The notes under the pieces were generated by a model. It saw only the letters and a list, made by a program, of their open reading frames with translations, had not been told where the DNA came from and made no database searches. DNA of 50,660 bases, from contig JBMYYH010000008.1 in the NCBI GenBank assembly GCA_049609225.1, forward strand, positions 1-50,660, in the 5' to 3' direction. The DNA is from GCA-2746235 sp049609225 (GTDB lineage Bacteria > Planctomycetota > UBA1135). Of the stretch, positions 41,747 to 50,600 are shown one piece after another (positions within the stretch are counted from its first letter, which is position 1; every line of letters begins with the position of its first letter). The position numbers and the translations under genes were made by a program.

Positions 41747-43339
41747 ATGAGAATTTCCTTATCTACCTCTCTCGTTTTCTTTGGCGTACTTGGAGGAATC
41801 CAGGCACAACTTTCCGCGCAAGGCGTGGATTGGTTGAGCCAAACTTCCGGTGGCCAAGCTGGCAATGCAGCAAGTACCGATCCGGCTTTGTCCGGCGATG
41901 GTCAGATGGTTGTCTTTCAAAGTGATGCGACCAACCTGGTCGCGAATGACACGAATGGTGTCGCGGACATCTTCTTTCTGGATCGCAGCACCGGAATCCC
42001 GGTGCGCGTAAGTCTCGATACTGCTGGCATCCAAGCCGATGGTTCTTCCATTCGCCCGGAGATCTCATCGAATGGTCAGTTCATCGTGTTCCGCAGTGAT
42101 GCCACCAACCTAGTGGCGAACGATACGAATGCTCTCACGGATATCTTCGTCCATGATCGCATCCATGGGATCACCACGCGTGTGAGTGTGGATTCCAACG
42201 GGGTTGAGAGCAATGGCGCATCCACGACCTGCGACATTTCCGGCGATGGTCGCTATGTCGTTTTCCAAAGTGCCGGCAGCAACTTGGTTGCAGCTGACAC
42301 CAACGGCGAAGACGACATCTTCCTGCATGATCGTCAGACCGGAACGACCACGCGCGTCAGTGTGGATTCCCTAGGCGTAGAGGGTGACTCCTTTTCCAAA
42401 GAAGCCGTCATTTCGACGGATGGCAGCACCATCGCCTTCACGAGCCGTGCCAGTAACTTGGTCGCAAACGACACCAATACTCAGATTGACGCATTCGTGC
42501 ATGAACGGGTGACCGGCCAGACCATGCGCGTCAGCCTTAAATCTGGTGGAGCTCAGGCCTTTGGGAATTCGGAGCATCCAGGGCTTTCTGCCGATGGCTC
42601 CGTCGTCGTATTCACGAGTGATTCCCTTTCCATCGTCCCTGGCGGACGCAACGGTGTGGAAGATGTTTATACGCACGATCGCAATACTGCGATCACCAAA
42701 CGCGTCAGCGTGAACAGCCAAGGTGTGGCGGGTGTCTTCTGGAGTTGGAAAGGAACGATTTCGGACGATGGCCGATACGTTGCCTTTGAGAGTTATGCGA
42801 CCGATCTCGTCACGCGAGATACGAACCTCATGGCAGATGTCTTCCTTCACGACCGTACTTTGGAAATGACGACGAACCTGAGTTTCTCCAGGAGTGCCAC
42901 TCAGGGGAATCGTGGCAGTGCCAATCCTTCGATCTCCAGTGATGGAAGCATTGTGATCTTCGACGATTTCTCCGCAAACTTAGATGCGGGAGACACCAAC
43001 GGAGTGACCGACATTTTCATCAACGACCGCAATACCTATCCCAACCTTAGGAAGTACGGCACCTGCCCAGGACCCATGAAATTGGCGGTCACCAACCTGA
43101 CTCCTGGCGGCACCATCGTCTACCTGTATGGCGACCGCGGGACCTACACCCACGTCGGGGCCCACTGCAATGGGCTCACCCTTGGCATCGCCAATCCGCT
43201 GATTGGCGGCATGCGCACGGCCGATGCAGCAGGCGAGTGGTCCATGAGTTTCGTCTCCCAGACCGGGGTTCATTGTTGGCAATCCGTCCAGGTGGTGGAT
43301 ATCGCCACCTGCGTCGCCTCCAACCTCTTGACGCTGTAG
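41747..43339 (+). CDS. Secreted seven-bladed beta-propeller (TolB/PD40-like) protein
   Basis: The 530-residue protein has a signal peptide (about 1-24, near IQAQLSAQ). Seven repeats of about 54-60 residues follow the pattern SxDGxxVxFxSxATNLV-x-NDTN-x3-DIFxxDRxTGxTxRVS, covering about 45-435. Seven such WD40-like (PD40) units make one closed propeller. The last 100 residues (from about KYGTCPGP, with LTPGGTIVYLYGD and paired cysteines) form a separate module resembling the C-terminus of the protein at 43711. Propellers bind proteins or glycans; no enzymatic site is visible. Repeats 1-4 are very regular and 5-7 more diverged. A single gene ahead of tRNA-Asn. Confidence 0.85.
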   Translation: MRISLSTSLVFFGVLGGIQAQLSAQGVDWLSQTSGGQAGNAASTDPALSGDGQMVVFQSDATNLVANDTNGVADIFFLDRSTGIPVRVSLDTAGIQADGSSIRPEISSNGQFIVFRSDATNLVANDTNALTDIFVHDRIHGITTRVSVDSNGVESNGASTTCDISGDGRYVVFQSAGSNLVAADTNGEDDIFLHDRQTGTTTRVSVDSLGVEGDSFSKEAVISTDGSTIAFTSRASNLVANDTNTQIDAFVHERVTGQTMRVSLKSGGAQAFGNSEHPGLSADGSVVVFTSDSLSIVPGGRNGVEDVYTHDRNTAITKRVSVNSQGVAGVFWSWKGTISDDGRYVAFESYATDLVTRDTNLMADVFLHDRTLEMTTNLSFSRSATQGNRGSANPSISSDGSIVIFDDFSANLDAGDTNGVTDIFINDRNTYPNLRKYGTCPGPMKLAVTNLTPGGTIVYLYGDRGTYTHVGAHCNGLTLGIANPLIGGMRTADAAGEWSMSFVSQTGVHCWQSVQVVDIATCVASNLLTL

Positions 43340-43370
43340 GACCTAGGCTGCGAATCACTCAGGCAGCCCC

Positions 43371-43399
43371 TAGCCAACCCCCCGGAGCGCCTGTATACT
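43371..43399 (+). promoter_or_regulatory. Sigma-70-type promoter of tRNA-Asn
   Basis: TAGCCA (43371-43376, four of six to TTGACA) and TATACT (43394-43399, five of six to TATAAT) are separated by 17 bp. The -10 ends 13 bases before the mature tRNA 5' end, which predicts a leader of about seven bases. Confidence 0.55.
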
Positions 43400-43412
43400 T
43401 CGCCGCTTACAT

Positions 43413-43488
43413 TCCCCGATAGCTCAGTTGGTAGAGCAGCTGACTGTTAATCAGCTTGTCACAGGTTCAAGTCCTGTTCGGGGAGCCA
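43413..43488 (+). tRNA. tRNA-Asn (anticodon GTT)
   Basis: The 76-base cloverleaf has acceptor stem TCCCCGA/TCGGGGA, a D-arm with GCTCAGTTGGTAGAGC, anticodon arm GCTGA-CTGTTAA-TCAGC with anticodon GTT at positions 34-36, and T-arm ACAGG-TTCAAGT-CCTGT. It has discriminator G and an encoded CCA (43486-43488). All stems pair fully. It is a single tRNA between a promoter and a terminator. Confidence 0.97.
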
Positions 43489-43494
43489 AAATAG

Positions 43495-43531
43495 AAAGGC
43501 CACTGGATTCGTCCAGTGGCCTTTTCTTTTT
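43495..43531 (+). terminator. Rho-independent terminator of tRNA-Asn
   Basis: A perfect 13-bp stem (AAAGGCCACTGGA at 43495-43507 with TCCAGTGGCCTTT at 43512-43524) closes on a stable TTCG tetraloop. It is followed by TCTTTTT. It starts six bases after the tRNA CCA end. Confidence 0.93.
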
Positions 43532-43710
43532 GGCCGGGCTCAGATGCCCCTGAACGGCCAGCTGAGCTCCAAGCGGCCCGCAGAAAGGCCGGAGGACTCA
43601 GATTCCTCCTCAACAATCTCTCCAGCAGCCCTCTTCCAGGACTATTCTGGAATGACGCAATGGGGCCACGCGATTCCTGCTGGTCCCCCAGGCGATTCCC
43701 CCAAGCTCTC

Positions 43711-44535
43711 ATGAAATACCTACTCCCCACTCTTGCCACAGCCGTGCTGTGCGCTGCCGCCACCTCCGCCCAGACTCTCGACGTCAACCAACCGCTGGTC
43801 GACTCGGATTGCCTCACGGCGACTCACTCCCAGGTTGCGCAATCCTTTATTCCTACCGCCTCCACCTGCGCCGGTGCAGGGGTGCTCGTGACCGACAACC
43901 TCGGTTGGTTTGGCACCTCGACCTTGACCATCGCGCTTTACGATGTCGATCCCTACTCGGCAGGCGCAACTCCCTTAGCTAGCTCCACCGTCACCGCCAC
44001 GAACGGTTCTGGAGCCTGGGTCGACGCCTTCTGGCCAGCCGTCGCAGTGACTCCGGGACAGACCTACTGGATCGAGTACTGGGAGCCGGGTGCCGTCAGC
44101 ATCTGTTTCCAGGGACATCTTGGTTACGACGCCTATACCGGTGGTGAGTTCTACTACCAAGGCGCACCTTTCATCATTCCAGGATGGGACCTCGCCTTCC
44201 GCACCTACTCCGACGGCACGGCGGGACCGAACTATTCCATCTTGAACTTGGTCGCTGGCCAGGTCGCAAACTTCGTAGTTACGGGTGCGACTCCTGGTGG
44301 AACGGTAATGCTGGGCTATTCACTGCTGGGTCCTGGCCCAACCGCCACCCCATACGGCATGGTCGACATGACCGCACCGATCAACACTCTGGCCACCCTG
44401 ACTGCCGATATCGCGGGTGATGCAGCCTTCTCGCCGGTGGTTCCTGGCGGTGTTGCAGGTGTGACCTTGTACACCCAAGGCCTGGACCTCGCGTCCGGCA
44501 ACTTGACCAACTCCTTGGCGGAGTTGGTGCTGTAA
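43711..44535 (+). CDS. Exported beta-rich protein with shared C-terminal module
   Basis: From the ATG at 43711 the 274-residue product has a clear signal peptide (MKYLLPTLATAVLCAAATSAQ). A beta-sandwich-like domain follows (about 22-180, with FIPTASTCAG and PGQTYWIEYWEPG) of the type seen in exported proteins with choice-of-anchor or carbohydrate-binding-like folds. The C-terminal 90 residues (ILNLVAGQVANFVVTGATPG, then LLGPGPT and TQGLDL) form a module related to the end of the propeller protein upstream. The in-frame extension to 43516 runs through the tRNA terminator and was rejected. A strong terminator follows. Function not recognised. Confidence 0.75.
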   Translation: MKYLLPTLATAVLCAAATSAQTLDVNQPLVDSDCLTATHSQVAQSFIPTASTCAGAGVLVTDNLGWFGTSTLTIALYDVDPYSAGATPLASSTVTATNGSGAWVDAFWPAVAVTPGQTYWIEYWEPGAVSICFQGHLGYDAYTGGEFYYQGAPFIIPGWDLAFRTYSDGTAGPNYSILNLVAGQVANFVVTGATPGGTVMLGYSLLGPGPTATPYGMVDMTAPINTLATLTADIAGDAAFSPVVPGGVAGVTLYTQGLDLASGNLTNSLAELVL

Positions 44536-44554
44536 GAGAATCTGTTCTCGACTG

Positions 44555-44585
44555 GCGTCCTTCCTTCCGGGAAGGACGCTTTTTT
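44555..44585 (+). terminator. Rho-independent terminator after the 43711 gene
   Basis: A 9-bp stem (GCGTCCTTC at 44555-44563 with GAAGGACGC at 44571-44579) has a 7-base loop and is followed by six T. It lies between the plus-strand gene and the end of the convergent giant TPR gene. Confidence 0.9.
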
Positions 44586-44602
44586 GTTGCGGCACGCGCG
44601 GC

Positions 44603-47600
44603 CTAGTGGAAGAAGAATGCTTCGTGGCTGATCGGGTTGTTGGCGCGCTTCTCTTCCCAATAGGCATCCAGCTTTTCTTGCGCCGCCTTGGCGGACTCCA
44701 GGCGTTCCGACCAAGTCGTTGCGAGTTCGGTCTTGCCAGCGTCCGAGGCCACCTTGTGCATCAGCTCGAGAATCTCCTGCGGTTGACGGTAGGCGACGAG
44801 ATCCTCGCCATAAGCCAAGACGGAATCGATCTCTCCCGCTGCGACGCGTCGCTCGAGAGCTTCCACCGTACGCACGGGGTTCAGTTTGCCGAGATCGAAG
44901 AGTTCCTCCTCGATGGTGTCGGCGCGTTCCGTCAGGCCGATGCGACGTGCTGCATCCGCGATCCACAGGGAAGCTTCCTGCGACACGAAATCCTGGTCAT
45001 CCAAGGCGACGAACAGCAGTTGCGCGCCTTCGACATCGCCATGTTGATGCAAACGCACCACCGCAAGCGCGACGGCCTTCAGCGCATCGGTTTGTACGAG
45101 CAAATCCTCCTGGCCCCACTCCAATAGAATCGGACCGATCAGGCGCAACCATGCGTTTGCATCCTTCCAAGCGCTGGCATCCTCTGGAAACAGACGCTTC
45201 AACATGCCGGAACTCTGCAAGGTAGGGCGCCAGCGGCCGAATCCCTGACTCGGCTCGAAATAAGCCTCGAGACAAGCGACGGCACGCTCATATTCCCCCT
45301 CGTGGGCATAAAGCCACGCCGCCATATGGGAGAAACTGCTCCACCGATTGATGTCATCCTTGTCTGCGGCTGCGCAGATGTCGCGACACTTCTCCAGGGC
45401 TTCCGCCGGTTCGAGCAGGGCTATCCAAGTATTCAGCGTAAGACGCTGGTAGTCCGCCAACTCCCATGGATTATCGCCTGGTTTCGACATCGCAAGAGCC
45501 TGCTCCACGATGGCGATGAGATCCTCACCCGATTCAAGGTTCTTACGCATCTCGCGCACCAGTTGTCCGACATCGATGGAAGCGAAATCCTCTTCATCCT
45601 CGAAGTAGTAACGCGAGCCGGAGGAAGTCAGGGTGGAACACCAACGATAAAGGTCGACGGCACGTTCGCGTGCACCCGTGGCTGCCATCACGCTGGCGAG
45701 GCGGAGTAACTGACTGGCGTCGCGCGGATGCAGGCTATCGGTGAATTCATCCAAGACACCCTGCACATGCGGACCCATCGTTTCGGGATAACGCTCGAGC
45801 AGGGAAAGCAGCAGCAGGATCTCGTACTTGAGGGCGTCGCCAGCTTCGACCTTGGCGATGAGATCCGAGACCGCCTGCTCTTCTCCGAAGCGTACGCCAT
45901 AAGCGCCGGCGAGGGCGTCGAACAAGGTGGTGTAGTGGCCCAAGCTCTGTGGACCGTTCTGACGCAGGAATCGTTGGATCTCCGCAGCACCAAAGTCCTC
46001 GGCCGCCAGGACTTCCCAAGCCAGCTTGCGTTCCGGGCCTGTGTCCTCACCCTGCGCTTCCTGCTCTTCGCGGGACAAGGGCTCGCGATAGGCATCCAAA
46101 CCGCCCCGCATGAGCCGCTTCATGTTGGCTTTCTGCTCCGCGAGTTCTTCTTCCGTGGCTTCTTCGGCATCTTCATCCAAAGGCCACATTCCTTGGGTCC
46201 AGCGGGCATTGCGGCTGAAGTAGATGCGTCGGGAATTATTCCCCACCGGGAAGGTGCGCCACATCCGACGTAGCAAGGTAGTAGCCGCATCCAGGTTCTC
46301 TTCCTTCATGGCCTCCTTCACCAAGGGGAAGGTCGGGCGCGGCAGTTTCTCGGCGGACTCTTCTTCGACTTCGACCTCGGCTGCTTCCTCCTCCTCCAAG
46401 GCCAGTACCTGCTGCAAGGCATCCCAAACCTGAACGGAGTTTTCCCGGCCAGACCAAAGAGACAGCCGCAAGTTGGCGAGCTCGAGATCCTCTGGCTCGT
46501 CCTCGATGAGGCTTGCCAGCAGGGCATCCGCTTCGGCGTACTGACGCTGGCCGTTCAGAAAATGGATGAGCTGTTTCTGCAGCCTCATTTCATCCGGCAG
46601 GTCCGCGCAAGCCTGCTGTAGGGCTTCCAGATAGAGGTCATCGTTCTTGAGCGAACGAATCAGGTCGAGGCGCTGCTCCGCGCGCTCGAGACTGGGCGCA
46701 CCGGTGTCGATTTCAGCGTCGAAGTAGGCAAGGAATCGTTCCGGAGCCTTCGGCAGGAGGTCGCTCTTGATGAACTCGCGGATCATCATGGCATCCCAGT
46801 TCTCTTCATCCTGCACCTTTGGGTGGTAGTAGAGCTCTACCGCCAGGGGCATGGCTTCCTCCTCCTTCTTATCGAAGACCAACAATCGGAGATTGCCATA
46901 TCGCGCATCCAAACTCTCCGGGTTCAGCTCCATCAGCACACCGATCACACCGCGAATCAGGCTGCCATTGGTCTCCATCGCTTCATCGGAAGTGATTTCG
47001 CCGAGCAGGTAGCTCATGGGCATGGAATCGTCTTCGCCGTTTGTCTCGCGTAGCCAATCGAGGATCTGCTCCTCCATCGAGGCGCCCAGAGGCCCCACTT
47101 CGACATCCATGAGGCCAAAGAGGAAGTAGGTGCGCATGGTAGGTGCCACTTTGGTGTACACCGCGGAAGCAATGCCGACGCGCTCCTCTTCCGGCGCCAT
47201 CAACAACAGTGGGCCAAGGGTGTAGACGAAGGATTGCGCCTTGTCCGTGACCAGCGCGACGAGTTCTTCCGATTCGATCAGGGGCGTGCTGACCTCCTTC
47301 TGGATCTGCGGCAGCAGGACCAGCAGTTCGCCGTATTTGTCGGAGTCTTCGAGCACCAACTGCACGAAGTATTGATAAAAACTGAGGCGCAACTCTTCCG
47401 TCAAAGAAGCACTGATGCGCTGCAGGATCGGGCCAAGGGTGTAATAGTTCGGTACGCGCTCGCCATTCAAAAGCAGGCGGACCCAGTTGCGTCCGAGGTA
47501 GAGGCTGAGTTCCGGGTCGCCGATCATGGCGGCGGCGGAATAGAGGGCGCCGACATCATTGCCGCGCTTGGCATCGACTCCAGCGAAGTCGACCCGGCGC

Positions 47601-50600
47601 AGGAGCAACCGCGCATCCTCGAGTTTGCCAGTGGTCAACATCGGCAGGAGAAGACGCAGTGCTTCGTCGATGGCCACGAGTTCGGTGGCAGCAGCAGCCT
47701 CTCCTTTCCCGATCAACCAAAGCAGACCATCGACTTCCTCCGTGGGGCGTCCGCTGGCAAGCAGGAGTTCGTGGGCAGCGTTGTTGAGGCCCCAACGAAT
47801 CCGCTCCTTTACCATGACCTCGAGCATCTTGTCGTCTTCTGGGAAGGCGTCGAGCAGACGGCGATCCATTTCCTCAGCAAGCTGCAGCTCGCCGTAGGAA
47901 AGGGCGAGGCGTCGGAGGTATTGGCTGCGACGGAACAGGCGCGGGAAGCGGTTCCAAGGCAGCGGTTCTTCGAGTCGATCCTGTTCCGTGGAAGCGCGCT
48001 CGACTTCCTCGCTGAGGGTCAGGGCCTGTTGCTCGAGATAGCTTGGAATCGCCGCGGCAGGATAGGTGACGAGAAAGCCGTTGCTGGCGCGTTCGAAGTA
48101 CTTGTCGAAATCATCGACATTGCGGGCGGCCCAACGGGAATACTTCTCGGTGGACTCCCCCTCCTGGTCGCCGACCATCAACGGACGTCGGGACAACAAC
48201 AGTTCGACGGCGCGACGATAGAAACCGGCAGCTCCGGCATCGTCGCTGAGTTGCTCCTGCAGCTCCCCGACCTTCACCAGGAGGCCCACATTGGTGGAAT
48301 CTCCAATAAGGACGCGGCGATAAGTCTCTGCAGCGAGGTCCAAGTAGCCGTTCTGCTCGAACAATCCCGCGACATCCTTTTGGAAATGGTCGTAGTCCGG
48401 CAGGTCCCGTGCCAGGCGGAAGGTCTTCGATGCATCGCTGACGGCGCCGCGGGCGAGGAAGGTGCGCCCGAGATCGAGGTAGACCTGTGGCGGCACCATT
48501 TGCCCGAGCCCGATCAGGCGTCGGCCGAAGTGCAGTTGGCGATCTCCCTTGGCCGGACGGGGTTGTCCGCCGATGAAGATGACGCTGTTGTTCCGACCAG
48601 CAACGAGGTCCATCAGTTCACGCACCACCGAGACCCGACGATCTCCGGCGATGGCAAGGGATTGTTGCAGGGCGATGATGCGGGATTCGTTGTCGTCGGC
48701 CTGTTCTCCGAGGTCGGCGAGAAGTTGATACAGATAGACCTTGTCGTGACGTCGGGCGAGGCGCTCCAAAGTGAGACGACGCGCCCATTCGAGTACCCCA
48801 CCTTGGGCATCGAGGTTGAGCAAGCCATCGATCGCGATGATGAAGAGATCGTCCTTATCCGCGTTGAGCGCGAGGTCCTGGAACATACCCAGAGCCATGG
48901 CCTTGTCGCCGACCTTCTCCATCAAGGAAGCCATCATCAAGTAGCTCTCGATGCGGTCGGGATTGTTGGCGAGGCCACGACGATACGCCTGAATGGCTTC
49001 CGGCTCCATGCCGGAAAGCGCGAGCACACCAGCTTCAAATTCAGCGCTAGTGGCTTGGCTTTCCAGGGTTTCCAGGCGCTTCAAGACCACCCGCACCTCA
49101 TCGGGCTTGCCGCGCTCCAGCATGCTCATGGCGATCTGCTGAAGATAATCCGCTTCGCCTTCAGGATGAACCTCAATCAACTGGCGCACGGTGCGCTCAT
49201 AGTTGTGATAGTCATTGCACGACATGAAGACGCGCGCCTTCTCCTCGAGTGCGACGACCGCGGAACCGCCCGACTGCTTCAGGAACTCCTCGATGATCTC
49301 GGTCGCCGAGACGGGGTCCCCCACCTTGGTGTAGAGACGCACCAGCAATCCACTATCCCGTTCATCCGCGGTGCCCGCGTAGAGTCGCCCTTCCAACTCA
49401 ATCGCGATATCCGCCAGCTTGCCCAAGCGCGATGCCACCGACATCAAGCGATCCTCGACATAGCGACGTCGTGGGATCGAATCGACTCGGCGCCACAGTT
49501 CGCGCCAACGCTCCAGTGCCAAGTCTTCATTCCCGACTTCGGAATGCAACCAAGCCAGGCGCATCTCCAAGTCTTCGCTGAGGGCTAATCCCTCGCGTGC
49601 GGAGCGCAGCTGTTCAAGCACATCGACCGCGCGCTGTTGATCGCCGATGCGCTCGAAGGACTCGGCCAACTGCATACGCGCTGGTGAATCAAGCGGCGCC
49701 AAGGTGTCGGTGCGCTCGAGCACTGCGGCGGCTTCCTCCAACTCGCCACGAAGACGATGCATGTCGAAGAGGAACTGCAAGGCCGCGAAATGTCCCGCCT
49801 CGGCTTCGATGCACCGCTCGGCGCATGCGGTCGCGAGGTCATCCTGGCCCAAACCCATCAGGGCTTCGGCGGCAGCGACGAGCACCAGGCCTGGTTCGGC
49901 ATCGTGCAGAAAATAGTCCCACAGTTCCCGCGCGGCTTCGGTTTCGCCCTGCTCCAGATAGAAACGTGAAAGACCCTCCGGCCACAAGGTATTGCGCGGC
50001 TCGGCCTGCATCAACAGGCGATACTGCGCGACCATCTCTTCGGAGCGCCCAGCCTCGCGATACATCTCCAACAACTCGCGGCGGGAGGCGTCGTCGAAGC
50101 CATTGGCATCGGCATCCTCTTCGAACAGCGCGACGGCCACATCGTATTTGCCGGTTTCCCGCAGGAGGCCGATCCATGCCTCGTGGGATTGTGGATCGAG
50201 CTGTTCGGCGTTGGCGAAGGATTCCAGCAGGGCGTCGAGCGAATCATCGAGGCGATGGGCTTCACTCAAGACGGTGAGGGCGTAATAACGGTCGCGTCGG
50301 AGGACCGCAGTGGTGCGAGCCTTCCAGGCCCATTCCTGTGCAGCTTCGGCATCATCTGCCTTGACCGCCCATTCGGCCATGCGGATTTCCTGGCGGAACA
50401 ACTTGGAACCTTCGCCGGAGACCACGAACAGATCGATGGCATCCTGCGGACGTCCGAGCAATGCCAACACCACCGCAGCACGATTGCGCATCTCCGGATC
50501 GCAGGCATCACTGGCTGCGAACTCCGCGAGCGCATCCTTGGCCTCGGAAGCATCCTGCATCGACAGCATCGCCCGACGCAGCAGCAAAGTGACATACCGC

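Noticed and set aside
42000..42900. Near-repeats at about 165-base spacing
   Set aside because: They are the coding repeats of the seven propeller blades, not DNA-level repeats or a CRISPR array.
43516..43710. N-terminal extension of the exported protein at 43711
   Set aside because: It would begin inside the tRNA terminator and would place 65 residues before a clear signal peptide.
47234..49588. Plus-strand ORF of 784 codons inside the giant TPR gene
   Set aside because: It is antisense to a well-supported TPR frame. Its His/Arg/Asp-rich composition has no domain, and G/C-biased third positions make long antisense frames common.
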